Shown: positions 44,612-53,214 of the stretch, piece after piece
Position numbering within the stretch: position 1 is the first letter of the stretch
Layout: each line of letters opens with the position of its first letter
Origin: Lutibacter sp. A80
Lineage (GTDB): Bacteria > Bacteroidota > Bacteroidia > Flavobacteriales > Flavobacteriaceae
Length of the DNA: 64,000 nucleotides
Direction of reading: 5' to 3'
NCBI RefSeq assembly: GCF_022429645.1
Contig: NZ_CP092480.1
Coordinates: 399,501-463,500 of the forward strand
The notes under the pieces: model-generated
Told to the model about the DNA's origin: nothing
What the model saw: the letters and a program-made list of their open reading frames with translations, nothing else
The model's database searches: none
Translations under genes and position numbers: made by a program

Positions 44612-45342
44612 TATAAATTTCTAACATCTAAAATACGACCATTTTTTAATTTACCTTTTGTATCAAGTTGATAAATCATTTTTGCAACTTGTTTAGGAGT
44701 AAATAATTCTCCGTTCTCGTAAAAATTAATAAAACGTTGTACAGATTTAAAATCTTCTTTGGGTATTTCTCTAACTTTTTCTTGCATGTTTGTATCTACA
44801 ACTCCAGGATAAATTGAAACAATATCAACTCCATTTTTAATTTCTTTTTGCTCTTTAGCAATTACTTTTGTCATCATATCAACACCAGCTTTAGACGCAC
44901 AGTACATAGACCAACTTTCGTAAGGTTTGATGGCTGCACCAGAAGAAATATTAATAATTTTCTTTTTACAATCCCAGTTTTTAGAAAGTTTAATAAATAA
45001 TGAATTTAAAATTAATGGAGCTATTAAATTTACTCTAATAGTATAACTTATTTCTTCAGGAGCAATTTTCTCTAAGGTTTTTACATTTCCTAAGTCACCA
45101 GCATTATTTATTAATGTTAGTACTTTGGTAGTGTCTTTATCTAGTTGAGAAAATATTTCATTTACGGTATCTTCTATAGCTTCACTTTTACTAAGATCAC
45201 ATTGGTATTGTTCTAAAGCGTATTGTTTCGGAATTTTATTACGTGAAATTGATATTACGCGATAGCCTTTTTTATGATATTCTTTAGATAAACCATAGCC
45301 TAAACCTTTATTTCCTCCGGTTATTATTAATACATTATCCAT
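44611..45342 (-). CDS. Short-chain dehydrogenase/reductase family protein
   Basis: A 243-residue classical SDR. Cofactor motif TGGNKGLGYGL (residues about 8-18) with SRNK after the second strand, which suggests NADP(H) preference; NNAG at about 87; catalytic Ser in INISSGAAI and Tyr-Lys in YCASK (about 150-154). PGVVDTNM follows. Related to sepiapterin-reductase/benzil-reductase-like SDRs in pattern (YDxxK start with ITGGNKGLG), but the substrate is unknown. Lies 2 bases after the DUF1801 gene. Confidence 0.88.
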   Translation of the reverse strand: MDNVLIITGGNKGLGYGLSKEYHKKGYRVISISRNKIPKQYALEQYQCDLSKSEAIEDTVNEIFSQLDKDTTKVLTLINNAGDLGNVKTLEKIAPEEISYTIRVNLIAPLILNSLFIKLSKNWDCKKKIINISSGAAIKPYESWSMYCASKAGVDMMTKVIAKEQKEIKNGVDIVSIYPGVVDTNMQEKVREIPKEDFKSVQRFINFYENGELFTPKQVAKMIYQLDTKGKLKNGRILDVRNL

Positions 45343-45344
45343 TA

Positions 45345-45806
45345 TTAATTATTTTTTTTAATAGTGTTTTCATATAAATTAATCCAGTTACTAACAGAAA
45401 CTTTCTGCATTAATTGTGCAATTAATTCAAAAGGGATTTCTTCGGGTTTTTTAAACCTAATACAACTTTTACCCATATCTAATTTACGCTTGCAATGTTT
45501 TGGATATTCAAAAACAAACCAATCATATAATTCCTTATTTGCATAAATTCCCATATGGTATAATGCAATAAAATTTTTTTGGGATGCAATACTAGCAAAA
45601 GGAAGTGGTAAACTTGTATTGCAATGGTATCCATTTGGATATATGCTTTTAGGTACTACATAACCAATCATACCATAGCTTATTTCTTCTTTAAAACCTT
45701 TTGGAATGCTGTTTAAAATAGTTGCTCTTAATTTTTTAAAATAAAAAGCACGATCTTCTGGAAGTTGAGCGATGTATTCTTCTGGTGAATTGGCTTTATA
45801 TAGCAT
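45345..45806 (-). CDS. DUF1801 domain protein
   Basis: A 153-residue soluble protein of the DUF1801 (YdhG-like) group: SPEEYIAQLPEDRAFYFKKLRATILNSIPKGFKEEISYGMIGYVVPKS at the N-terminus, and KNFIALYHMGIYANKELYDWF plus MGKSCIRFKKPEEIPFELIAQL toward the C-terminus. Structures of the family show a small alpha/beta fold without known catalysis; function unknown. Cotranscribed with the SDR gene. Confidence 0.85.
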   Translation of the reverse strand: MLYKANSPEEYIAQLPEDRAFYFKKLRATILNSIPKGFKEEISYGMIGYVVPKSIYPNGYHCNTSLPLPFASIASQKNFIALYHMGIYANKELYDWFVFEYPKHCKRKLDMGKSCIRFKKPEEIPFELIAQLMQKVSVSNWINLYENTIKKNN

Positions 45807-45840
45807 AGTTTTAATTTGGACTTCTATGCTAAGTTATAAA

Positions 45841-46620
45841 TTATTTATAGAACTTTTTAGATTCATTCCAAAAAACGTCCATTTCTTTTAAAGACATCTT
45901 ATGAAGTGATTTATTAATTTTTTTAGCTTCTTTTTCTAGATATTGAAACCTATTAATAAATTTTTTGTTAGTGCGTTCTAAAGCGTTTTCTGGGTTAACT
46001 TTAATAAAACGAGCATAATTAATCATAGAAAATAATACATCTCCAAATTCAGCTTCTATAGAGTCTGTATTACCTTTTTTAATCTCTTCGTTTAATTCTG
46101 TAAGTTCTTCCTGAACTTTTTTCCAAACTTGTTCAGGTTGTTCCCAATCAAAGCCTACGCCAGCAACTTTATCTTGTATACGGTTAGCTTTAACCATTGC
46201 AGGTAAAGATTTGGGAACACCTTCTAAAACAGATTCTTTACCTTCTTTTAGTTTTAGTTGTTCCCAATTTTGTTTTACTTCTGCTTCATTTTCTACGGTA
46301 ACATCACCGTAAATATGAGGATGTCTATAAATTAATTTTTCTGAAATTTCATTTGCAACATCAGCAATATCAAAACTATCTGTTTCTGAACCAATTTTTG
46401 CGTAAAAAACTATATGAAGTAATACATCGCCTAATTCTTTTTTAATTTCTTCTAAATCGTTATTAAGAATAGCATCGCCTAATTCATAAGTTTCTTCAAT
46501 TGTTAAATGGCGCAGTGATTGAAAAGTTTGCTTTTTATCCCAAGGACATTTTAAACGCAATTCATCCATAATATCTAATAAACGACCAAATGCTTTTAAC
46601 TGTTGTTCTCGGGAATTCAT
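45841..46620 (-). CDS. mazG: Nucleoside triphosphate pyrophosphohydrolase MazG
   Basis: A 259-residue MazG with two tandem all-alpha NTP-PPase domains. First: LKCPWDKKQTFQSLRHLTIEETYELGDAI with ELGDVLLHIVFYAKI (Glu-Glu, Glu and Asp metal ligands). Second: DWEQPEQVWKKVQEELTELNEEI with EFGDVLFSMINYARF. It hydrolyses all nucleoside triphosphates to monophosphate and pyrophosphate, cleaning damaged nucleotides and lowering ppGpp. Downstream of def and the DUF5606 gene with 2 bases spacing, a normal flavobacterial order. Confidence 0.95.
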   Translation of the reverse strand: MNSREQQLKAFGRLLDIMDELRLKCPWDKKQTFQSLRHLTIEETYELGDAILNNDLEEIKKELGDVLLHIVFYAKIGSETDSFDIADVANEISEKLIYRHPHIYGDVTVENEAEVKQNWEQLKLKEGKESVLEGVPKSLPAMVKANRIQDKVAGVGFDWEQPEQVWKKVQEELTELNEEIKKGNTDSIEAEFGDVLFSMINYARFIKVNPENALERTNKKFINRFQYLEKEAKKINKSLHKMSLKEMDVFWNESKKFYK

Positions 46621-46622
46621 AA

Positions 46623-47042
46623 TTAAGCTTCTTCTGTTTCTTGTTCTTCTTCAGTAATTGCTGTAAAATCGAAATTTTTTGAAGCTAATAAATTATACCA
46701 TTGCAATACTTTTTTAATGTTTGAAGTATAAACACGTTCTTCGTCAAAGTTTGGTAAAATTTCTCTAAAATAAGAAGTTAATACTTTACCACTTTCTTTA
46801 TGGCTAATTGCTTCTTTACCATTTTCTTTTTCACCAATACTTTTTAATATTATACGAAGTGGTACTTCTTCTTCATATGTATAAATAGCAATTTCGTTTA
46901 AGGCACTAATATTATGTGTAACAGTTACTGGAAATTTTTTACCATCTAATAAAGATTCTACAATAATTCCACCTTTAGATTGTGCTTTAATTTCATACAA
47001 ACCTGGTTTACCGTTTACAGCTACAATGTCTTTTAATTCCAT
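46623..47042 (-). CDS. DUF5606 domain protein
   Basis: A 139-residue soluble protein restricted, as far as I know, to Bacteroidota: ELKDIVAVNGKPGLYEIKAQSKGGIIVESLLDGKKFPVTVTHNISALNEIAIYT, a small beta-rich N-terminal domain, then a helical segment (ISHKESGKVLTSYFREILPNFDEERVYTSNIKKVLQWYNLL). The C-terminal tail is acidic (TEEEQETEEA). Function unknown. It lies 4 bases after def and 2 bases before mazG in one operon. Confidence 0.88.
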   Translation of the reverse strand: MELKDIVAVNGKPGLYEIKAQSKGGIIVESLLDGKKFPVTVTHNISALNEIAIYTYEEEVPLRIILKSIGEKENGKEAISHKESGKVLTSYFREILPNFDEERVYTSNIKKVLQWYNLLASKNFDFTAITEEEQETEEA

Positions 47043-47046
47043 ATAG

Positions 47047-47634
47047 TTATTTTCTTTTTAATAAGGGAAATCTCATTCTATATTTTGGATTTATTTTCCC
47101 TTTTGAAATATTTTCTAGTTTCTTTTTAATTAATCGTTTTTTTAATGAAGAAATTTTATCCGTAAATAAAATACCTTCAATATGGTCATATTCGTGTTGT
47201 ACAACTCTTGCCGCAAGACCATCAATAACATCTGTATGTTTTTCAAAATTTTCATCAAAATATTCGATGGTAATTTTTTCTTGTCTAAAAACATCTTCAT
47301 TAATATCAGGAATGCTTAAACAGCCTTCGTTAAAAGCCCACTCATCACCTTCTTCTTTTAAAATTTTAGCATTTATAAATACCTTATCAAAAGAAGCTAA
47401 GAACTTGCGTTCTTCAGTTTCTAATTCATCATCTTCACTAAAGGGAGTTGCATTTACAATAAACAACCTAATAGCTTTTCCAATTTGTGGTGCTGCTAAA
47501 CCAACGCCATTTGCATTTACCATTGTTTCTTTCATATTTTCGATAAGAATATCTAAATCTGGATAGTCTTTATCTATATCAATACCAACTTTTCTTAAAA
47601 CTGGATCTCCGTAAGCTACTATAGGTAAAATCAT
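47047..47634 (-). CDS. def: Peptide deformylase
   Basis: About 195 residues starting at ATG 47632-47634 (MILPIVAYGDPVLRK), the usual N-terminus. A longer reading from 47655 would begin with the TTG of the -7 box and is rejected. Motif I GVGLAAPQIG, motif II EGCLSIP, motif III VVQHEYDHIEG (His-Glu-x-x-x-His metal ligands) are all intact. It removes the formyl group from nascent proteins. An insertion of about 15 residues (FSEDDELETEERKFLASF) between motifs I and II is typical of Bacteroidota. First gene of def-DUF5606-mazG. Confidence 0.95.
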   Translation of the reverse strand: MILPIVAYGDPVLRKVGIDIDKDYPDLDILIENMKETMVNANGVGLAAPQIGKAIRLFIVNATPFSEDDELETEERKFLASFDKVFINAKILKEEGDEWAFNEGCLSIPDINEDVFRQEKITIEYFDENFEKHTDVIDGLAARVVQHEYDHIEGILFTDKISSLKKRLIKKKLENISKGKINPKYRMRFPLLKRK

Positions 47635-47652
47635 ACTCTTTTTTTTGGATTG

Positions 47653-47660
47653 CAAAAGTA
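47653..47660 (-). promoter_or_regulatory. -7 promoter box (TACTTTTG) for def operon
   Basis: Minus-strand TACTTTTGCAATCC, a TAnnTTTG match about 18 bases before the def ATG. It fixes the def start. Confidence 0.6.
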
Positions 47661-48045
47661 CGAAAGTTTGAATTAATAATAAAACGTTGAGAATTATAAT
47701 TTACAAAACTATGAATCTATGCTATATTTTTGTGAAACTTTATTGTTTTAAAGTATAACTAATAAGAAATTATCTTTAAATACTTGAAATTTAATGTAAA
47801 TAGCTGCTATATTTTAAAAAGTTATAAAAAATAGTTATGAAAAAGACAAAATAGTATCATTAGGTTTTTTAATTGTTATTTAATTTTGAAAATCGATAAT
47901 TATTATTTCTATATGAGATAATAATTGTGTTAGATATATAATGTAACATGTAAGTATACAACTAAAATACTGCAATTAATTTTAATACTGTATTTGTGTT
48001 TTAATATTTCAATTGAATAAATAATGAATAAAAATAAAAAGGCAA
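47661..48045. other. Intergenic region, left edge of the utilization locus
   Basis: 385 AT-rich bases between divergent def and the symporter gene. No ORF of note. A GACAAAATAGTA sequence at 47845-47856 resembles the complement of 53048-53059 near the AraC gene. No direct repeat, integrase remnant or tRNA end was found that would mark an insertion point. A promoter for the symporter gene should be here but no exact TAnnTTTG was placed. Confidence 0.5.
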
Positions 48046-49650
48046 ATGACTAAGGATAATAAACTATCGTTAAAAGAAAAAATAGGCTATGCATTAGGAG
48101 ATGGTGCAGCAAATATTGCTTGGAGAGGAGTGGCAACCTTTTTATTTATTTTTTATACAGACGTCTTTGGATTGAGTCCTGTTACGGTTGGTATGCTAAT
48201 GTTAGTAGCGCGTTTTAGCGATGGAATTAGTGATGTTTTAATGGGAATTATTGGAGACAGAACAAAGTCTAAATACGGAAAATTCCGTCCATGGATTTTA
48301 TGGACAGCTATTCCTTTAGCTGCAATTTTATCTCTATTATTTACAAGTCCAGATTTAAGTTCTACTGGAAAAATTATTTACGCTTATATTACATATATAT
48401 TTTTCACATTAATTTATACAGCTAATAATATTCCTTATGGGGCTCTTATGGCGGTAATGACTGGTGACGATAAGGAAAGAACTAGTTTAGGATCTTTTAG
48501 AATGGTTGGTGCTTTTGGAGGAGGTATGTTAGTGCAAGGAGCTTTACTTTTTTTAGTAGCCTATTATGGTAATATTAATCCGGATATTGAAGTTTCTAAA
48601 TTAGAAAATGAAAAGTATAGAGTAACAGTTTCTACTTCAAAAGATGTAGATAATGTTAATATTAAAACTGAAGATGGTATTGCTGAATTTATTTGGGATG
48701 ATGCTAAAATGGCTGCTACCGATAATATTCCAACAAATAGAAAAAGTTTTTCAATGGAGGCAAATGAAGAATATGCTTTTATTGTTCAAGGTGAAAACAA
48801 CTTATCTGAAAGCAATATTTTTATAATAGATCAAAAAGAAGGTTATAGTAATTCAATGTATATAATGTCTGTTTTACTAGCTATTTTAATGTTTATTACT
48901 TTTTATACAACTAAAGAAAGAGTACAACCTCCAAAAACACAAAAAAATAATTTAAAGAAAGATTTTAAAGATTTAATTTCAAATAAACCTTGGTTAGTTT
49001 TATTAGTTATTGGCTTATTATTCAATATCTATAATTCTATAAAACAAGGAATTGTAATTATTTATTTTACACATTATTTAAACAATCAATTATTGGCTGC
49101 ATCATTCTTAATAGGTTTAATGTTAGCTTCAGTATTAGGTGCAATGGTAACTGCGCCACTAGGAAATAAATTAGGAAAAAGAAATTTATTTATATATGCA
49201 TTGCTTTTTTCAGGTGGTGTAAATGCTTTATTAATGTTTTGTGGACCAACAGATATAGAAGCTATTTTTATAATAGGTATTGTATCTGAATTTGCTGCAG
49301 CAATGTTTCCTACTTTGTTTTTTGTTATGCTTGGTGATGCTGCAGATTATTCAGAATTTAAAAATGGACGTAGAGCTACTGGATTAATATATTCTGCTGG
49401 TTCCTTTGCAACTAAATTTGGTGGAGGAATTGCAGGTGCAATAATTGGATTAATTTTAGGAGCTTTTCATTACAATGGACAAGACACAGCAGCAATACAA
49501 GGTGCGTTTCCTGGAATTATTATGTTAATGAGTTGGGTGCCAGCTATTATTACAGTAATAGCAGCAGGTCTAATGTTTTTGTACCCGCTTACACAAAAGA
49601 AACTTAATGAAATTACGATTGAATTAAATACGCGAAGACTTAAAGAATAA
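48046..49650 (+). CDS. GPH family MFS sugar:cation symporter with extracytoplasmic insertion
   Basis: A 534-residue MFS transporter of the glycoside-pentoside-hexuronide:cation symporter family (MelB-like). KEKIGYALGDGAANIAWRG, ARFSDGISDVLMGIIGDRTKSKYGKFRPWIL and the second-half SEFAAAMFPTLFFVMLGDAADYSEFKNGRRATGL are diagnostic. Between helices 5 and 6 it carries about 95 extra residues (about 178-275, IEVSKLENEKYRVTVSTSKD through IFIIDQKEGYSNS), beta-rich and predicted periplasmic, absent from ordinary members. It probably brings cellobiose or another disaccharide into the cytoplasm for the phosphorylase encoded 26 bases downstream. Confidence 0.92.
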   Translation: MTKDNKLSLKEKIGYALGDGAANIAWRGVATFLFIFYTDVFGLSPVTVGMLMLVARFSDGISDVLMGIIGDRTKSKYGKFRPWILWTAIPLAAILSLLFTSPDLSSTGKIIYAYITYIFFTLIYTANNIPYGALMAVMTGDDKERTSLGSFRMVGAFGGGMLVQGALLFLVAYYGNINPDIEVSKLENEKYRVTVSTSKDVDNVNIKTEDGIAEFIWDDAKMAATDNIPTNRKSFSMEANEEYAFIVQGENNLSESNIFIIDQKEGYSNSMYIMSVLLAILMFITFYTTKERVQPPKTQKNNLKKDFKDLISNKPWLVLLVIGLLFNIYNSIKQGIVIIYFTHYLNNQLLAASFLIGLMLASVLGAMVTAPLGNKLGKRNLFIYALLFSGGVNALLMFCGPTDIEAIFIIGIVSEFAAAMFPTLFFVMLGDAADYSEFKNGRRATGLIYSAGSFATKFGGGIAGAIIGLILGAFHYNGQDTAAIQGAFPGIIMLMSWVPAIITVIAAGLMFLYPLTQKKLNEITIELNTRRLKE

Positions 49651-49676
49651 ATTATTAAGGATTAAAATTTAAAAAA

Positions 49677-52112
49677 ATGAAATACGGTTATTTCGATGAT
49701 GCTAATAGAGAATATGTAATTACAAACCCAAAAACACCTTATCCTTGGATTAATTACTTAGGTAATGATGTTTTTTTCTCATTAACATCTAATACTGGAG
49801 GAGGATATACTTTTTATAAAGACGCTAAGTTTAGAAGGTTAACACGTTACAGATATAATAATGTACCAGTTGATACTGGTGGAAAATATTTTTACATTAA
49901 AGATGGTGATACAACTTGGTCTCCAAGTTGGAAACCAGCAAAAGAAAAGTTAGATAGTTACGAATGCCGTCATGGTATGAGTTATACTAAATTTAAAGGA
50001 GTTAAAAATGGTGTAGAATCAGAAGTTTTACAATTTATTCCTTTGGATTTTTTGGGTGAAATCCAGAAAGTTAGTCTTAAAAATACCACTTCTAAAGTTA
50101 AAAAGTTAAAGTTGTTTTCTTTTATAGAATTTGCACTTTGGAATGCAGAAGATGATATGACAAATTTTCAACGAAATTTTAATACAGGAGAAGTTGAAAT
50201 AGAAGATGCGGTAATCTATCATAAAACAGAATTTAAAGAACGTAGAAATCATTATGCTTTTTACTCTGTAAATCAGCAAATTAATGGGTTTGATACAGAT
50301 AGAGATTCATTTATAGGTTTGTATAATGGTTTTGATGATCCAGAAGTAGTTTCTGAAGGGAAATCTAAAAATTCAGTTGCGCATGGATGGTCTCCAATAG
50401 CGTCACATTATATTGAAATTGAATTGCAACCTAACGAAGAAAAAGACTTTATTTTTATGTTAGGTTATGTAGAAGTTGATGAAGATAATAAATGGGAAAG
50501 TAAAGGAGTAATTAATAAAAATCCTGCAAAGGAAATGATTACTAAGTATGATACCGTTGAAAAAGTAACTGAAGCATATAATGAATTAAGAGTTTATTGG
50601 GATAATTTATTGGGTAAAATTAATATTGAATCTGGAGAGGATAAGTTAGATAGAATGGTGAATATATGGAATCAATACCAATGTATGGTTACTTTTAATA
50701 TGTCTCGTTCTGCTTCATTCTTTGAGTCTGGAATTGGAAGAGGAATGGGCTTTAGAGATTCAAATCAAGATTTAATAGGTTTTGTACACCAAATACCAGA
50801 AAGAGCACGTGAAAGAATAATTGATATAGCATCTACTCAATTTGAAGATGGTTCTTGTTACCACCAATACCAGCCATTAACAAAAAAAGGAAATGCAGCA
50901 ATTGGAGGTAATTTTAATGATGACCCATTATGGTTAATTCTTTCAACTACAGAATATATTAAAGAAACTGGAGATTTTACATTGTTAGATGAAATGGTTC
51001 CTTTTGATAATGATGCATCAAGAGCTAAATCACACTTCGACCATTTAAAAGCTTCATTTTACCACGTTGTAAATAACTTAGGACCACACCAATTACCTTT
51101 AATAGGAAGAGCTGATTGGAATGATTGTTTAAATTTAAGTTGCTTTTCTAAAGATCCTAATGAATCTTTTCAAACTACAGGAAATAAAAAAGATAGCAAG
51201 GCAGAATCTTTAATGATTGCAGGTTTGTTTGTAGTATATGGAAAAGAATATATTAAACTATGTAATATTATTGGGAAAACTAAAGAAGCCGAAGAAGCAC
51301 AAGTTCATGTAGATAATATGATTGAAGCCGTTAAAAAAGATGGTTGGGATGGTGAATGGTATTTAAGAGCTTATGATTATTATGGTAAAAAAGTAGGTTC
51401 AAATGAAAATGAAGAAGGAAAGATTTTTATAGAATCACAAGGTTGGTGTACTATGGCTGAAATCGGTAAAGAAGAAGGCTTGGTAGAGAAATCGTTAGAT
51501 TCAGTTAAAAAACATTTAGATTGTGAATATGGTATTGTATTAAACAGTCCTGCTTTTACAGAATACAAGATAGAATATGGTGAAATTTCTACTTATCCAG
51601 CAGGATATAAAGAAAATGGAGGTATATTTTGCCATAACAATCCTTGGATAATGATTGGAGAAACAATGCTAGGTCGTGGAGATAATGCTTACGATTATTA
51701 TACAAAAATAGCTCCAAGTTTTTTAGAAGATATTTCAGAGTTGCACAAAGTTGAGCCTTATGTATATTGTCAAATGATTGCTGGTAAAGAAGCATTTAAA
51801 CCTGGAGAAGCAAAAAACTCTTGGTTGTCTGGAACAGCATCTTGGAATTTTTATACAATTACTCAGTATATTTTAGGCATAAAACCAGATTATAATGGAC
51901 TTTTAATAAATCCTTGTATTCCTTCAAAATGGAATGGATTTAAAATGAAAAGAGAATTTAGAGGGGCCATTTATAATATTGAAGTTTTAAACCCTAATAA
52001 TGTTAGTAAAGGAGTTGAGAAGATGATTGTTAATGGAGAAACAATCACAACCAATATAATACCTATTTTAGAAAAAGGAAAATCCCATGAAATTAAAGTA
52101 ATTATGGGATAG
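49677..52112 (+). CDS. GH94 cellobiose phosphorylase-like enzyme
   Basis: An 811-residue cytoplasmic phosphorylase (no signal peptide). The N-terminal region ([20 protein letters not shown], then [23 protein letters not shown]) follows the cellobiose phosphorylase of Cellvibrio/Cellulomonas very closely from memory. The catalytic (alpha/alpha)6 barrel has [41 protein letters not shown], and the catalytic-acid motif [10 protein letters not shown] (478-487). It splits cellobiose with phosphate into glucose 1-phosphate and glucose. Other GH94 specificities (laminaribiose, cellodextrin) remain possible. Cotranscribed with the symporter. Confidence 0.92.
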   Translation: MKYGYFDDANREYVITNPKTPYPWINYLGNDVFFSLTSNTGGGYTFYKDAKFRRLTRYRYNNVPVDTGGKYFYIKDGDTTWSPSWKPAKEKLDSYECRHGMSYTKFKGVKNGVESEVLQFIPLDFLGEIQKVSLKNTTSKVKKLKLFSFIEFALWNAEDDMTNFQRNFNTGEVEIEDAVIYHKTEFKERRNHYAFYSVNQQINGFDTDRDSFIGLYNGFDDPEVVSEGKSKNSVAHGWSPIASHYIEIELQPNEEKDFIFMLGYVEVDEDNKWESKGVINKNPAKEMITKYDTVEKVTEAYNELRVYWDNLLGKINIESGEDKLDRMVNIWNQYQCMVTFNMSRSASFFESGIGRGMGFRDSNQDLIGFVHQIPERARERIIDIASTQFEDGSCYHQYQPLTKKGNAAIGGNFNDDPLWLILSTTEYIKETGDFTLLDEMVPFDNDASRAKSHFDHLKASFYHVVNNLGPHQLPLIGRADWNDCLNLSCFSKDPNESFQTTGNKKDSKAESLMIAGLFVVYGKEYIKLCNIIGKTKEAEEAQVHVDNMIEAVKKDGWDGEWYLRAYDYYGKKVGSNENEEGKIFIESQGWCTMAEIGKEEGLVEKSLDSVKKHLDCEYGIVLNSPAFTEYKIEYGEISTYPAGYKENGGIFCHNNPWIMIGETMLGRGDNAYDYYTKIAPSFLEDISELHKVEPYVYCQMIAGKEAFKPGEAKNSWLSGTASWNFYTITQYILGIKPDYNGLLINPCIPSKWNGFKMKREFRGAIYNIEVLNPNNVSKGVEKMIVNGETITTNIIPILEKGKSHEIKVIMG

Positions 52113-52138
52113 TTTGAGTTAGTTTTTTTTATACTGAT

Positions 52139-52174
52139 AAAAGTATTATAGTATTCAGGTACTATAATACTTTT
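52139..52174. terminator. Bidirectional terminator between GH94 and AraC genes
   Basis: Perfect 15-bp arms (52139-52153 and 52160-52174) with a 6-base loop between convergent genes; the AraC stop codon lies inside the right arm. Confidence 0.8.
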
Positions 52175-53034
52175 TGTATTCCTACAAATTGTTCTCTAAA
52201 CTCTTTAGGTGTACAATTTTTAGATTTTTTAAACAACCTATTAAAATTGGCAATATTATTAAATCCGCATTTAAATGCAATTTCTCCAATAGTTAAATCA
52301 GTTTCTAAAAGCCAATGTGAAGCAAAGCTAATACGTGTATCGTTAATATAACTAACAAATGTTTTACCGGTACGTTTTTTAATAAATCTATTAAAAGATA
52401 CAGGGCTCATATTTACCAATTCAGATATTTCGCCTAATGTTATTGTTTTATTAAAATTTTCTTGAATATAGTCATATACCTTTTTAATCTTATCGCTATT
52501 GTGAAAATCTTCTTTTTCAGCACTTGAATTAGAAAGCATTCTTTGATTTTCAGATTTAGCTAAATCATTTAAAATAGAAACAAATTCTAAATAATATTCA
52601 ATTCCAGAAATACGAGTAAGCATCATTAATCTAGGCATTATTTTTAATGTAGTTTCTCGAGAAAAAAGTATTCCATGTTTAGATCTAGAAAACATATCTT
52701 TAATAGGTTTAAAAATTCTACGAGATAATGTTTTTTCATTTAATAAATCTTGATGAATGTGAATTGTAATTTCATAGATTTCTTTACAAGTGCATTTATG
52801 AAGTTTCCAACCATGCACAATATTAGGACCTGCTAATACAAGTTCTATATCTTCAATATTTTCAGAATGATCACCTATAATTCGTTTTACTCCTTTTCCT
52901 TTATAAATAAAATTTAATTCATATTCTGGGTGAAAATGAATGGGGAAATCAAAATCATCTTTTACTCTTTCTTCAACCAAAAAACTGTCTTCTGGAATTA
53001 AACGTGTTATTTCTCTGTGGGCATTGGCAATCAT
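52162..53034 (-). CDS. AraC family transcriptional regulator
   Basis: A 290-residue regulator. Residues about 20-100 form a cupin-type sensing domain (FPIHFHPEYELNFIYKGKGVKRIIGDHS, then LVLAGPNIVHGW), and residues about 190-285 the two helix-turn-helix motifs (TITLGEISELVNMSPVSFNRFIKKRTGKTFVSYI and LTIGEIAFKCGFNNIANFNRLFKKSKNCTPKEFREQF). The cupin likely binds a sugar or sugar phosphate made from the locus substrate. It is placed between the two plus-strand gene groups of the locus and divergent from susC, so it is the likely activator. Confidence 0.92.
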   Translation of the reverse strand: MIANAHREITRLIPEDSFLVEERVKDDFDFPIHFHPEYELNFIYKGKGVKRIIGDHSENIEDIELVLAGPNIVHGWKLHKCTCKEIYEITIHIHQDLLNEKTLSRRIFKPIKDMFSRSKHGILFSRETTLKIMPRLMMLTRISGIEYYLEFVSILNDLAKSENQRMLSNSSAEKEDFHNSDKIKKVYDYIQENFNKTITLGEISELVNMSPVSFNRFIKKRTGKTFVSYINDTRISFASHWLLETDLTIGEIAFKCGFNNIANFNRLFKKSKNCTPKEFREQFVGIQKVL

Positions 53035-53072
53035 AGCTATAATAATGTATTATTTTGTCCTATTTGTATGTT

Positions 53073-53106
53073 ATATTGTCGTAAATATATAAAAAAGTGA
53101 CAATAT
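53073..53106. promoter_or_regulatory. Candidate operator in AraC-SusC intergenic region
   Basis: Inverted repeat of 8-base arms ATATTGTC (53073-53080) and GACAATAT (53099-53106), with an 18-base spacer. It lies just upstream of the susC -7 box, a proper place for an activator. Binding by the AraC protein is inferred. Confidence 0.4.
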
Positions 53107-53134
53107 TATATTAATATTATGTTAACATCTTCTA

Positions 53135-53142
53135 TAAATTTG
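53135..53142 (+). promoter_or_regulatory. -7 promoter box (TAAATTTG) for susC
   Basis: Match to TAnnTTTG about 72 bases upstream of the susC ATG. The -33 element is weak (TTAACA-like), in line with need for an activator. Confidence 0.5.
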
Positions 53143-53214
53143 TGAATGTATTAATTAAAATCTTAATAATTAATTAACACAAATAAACTAAAGAATAATT
53201 AAATCAAATTTTTT

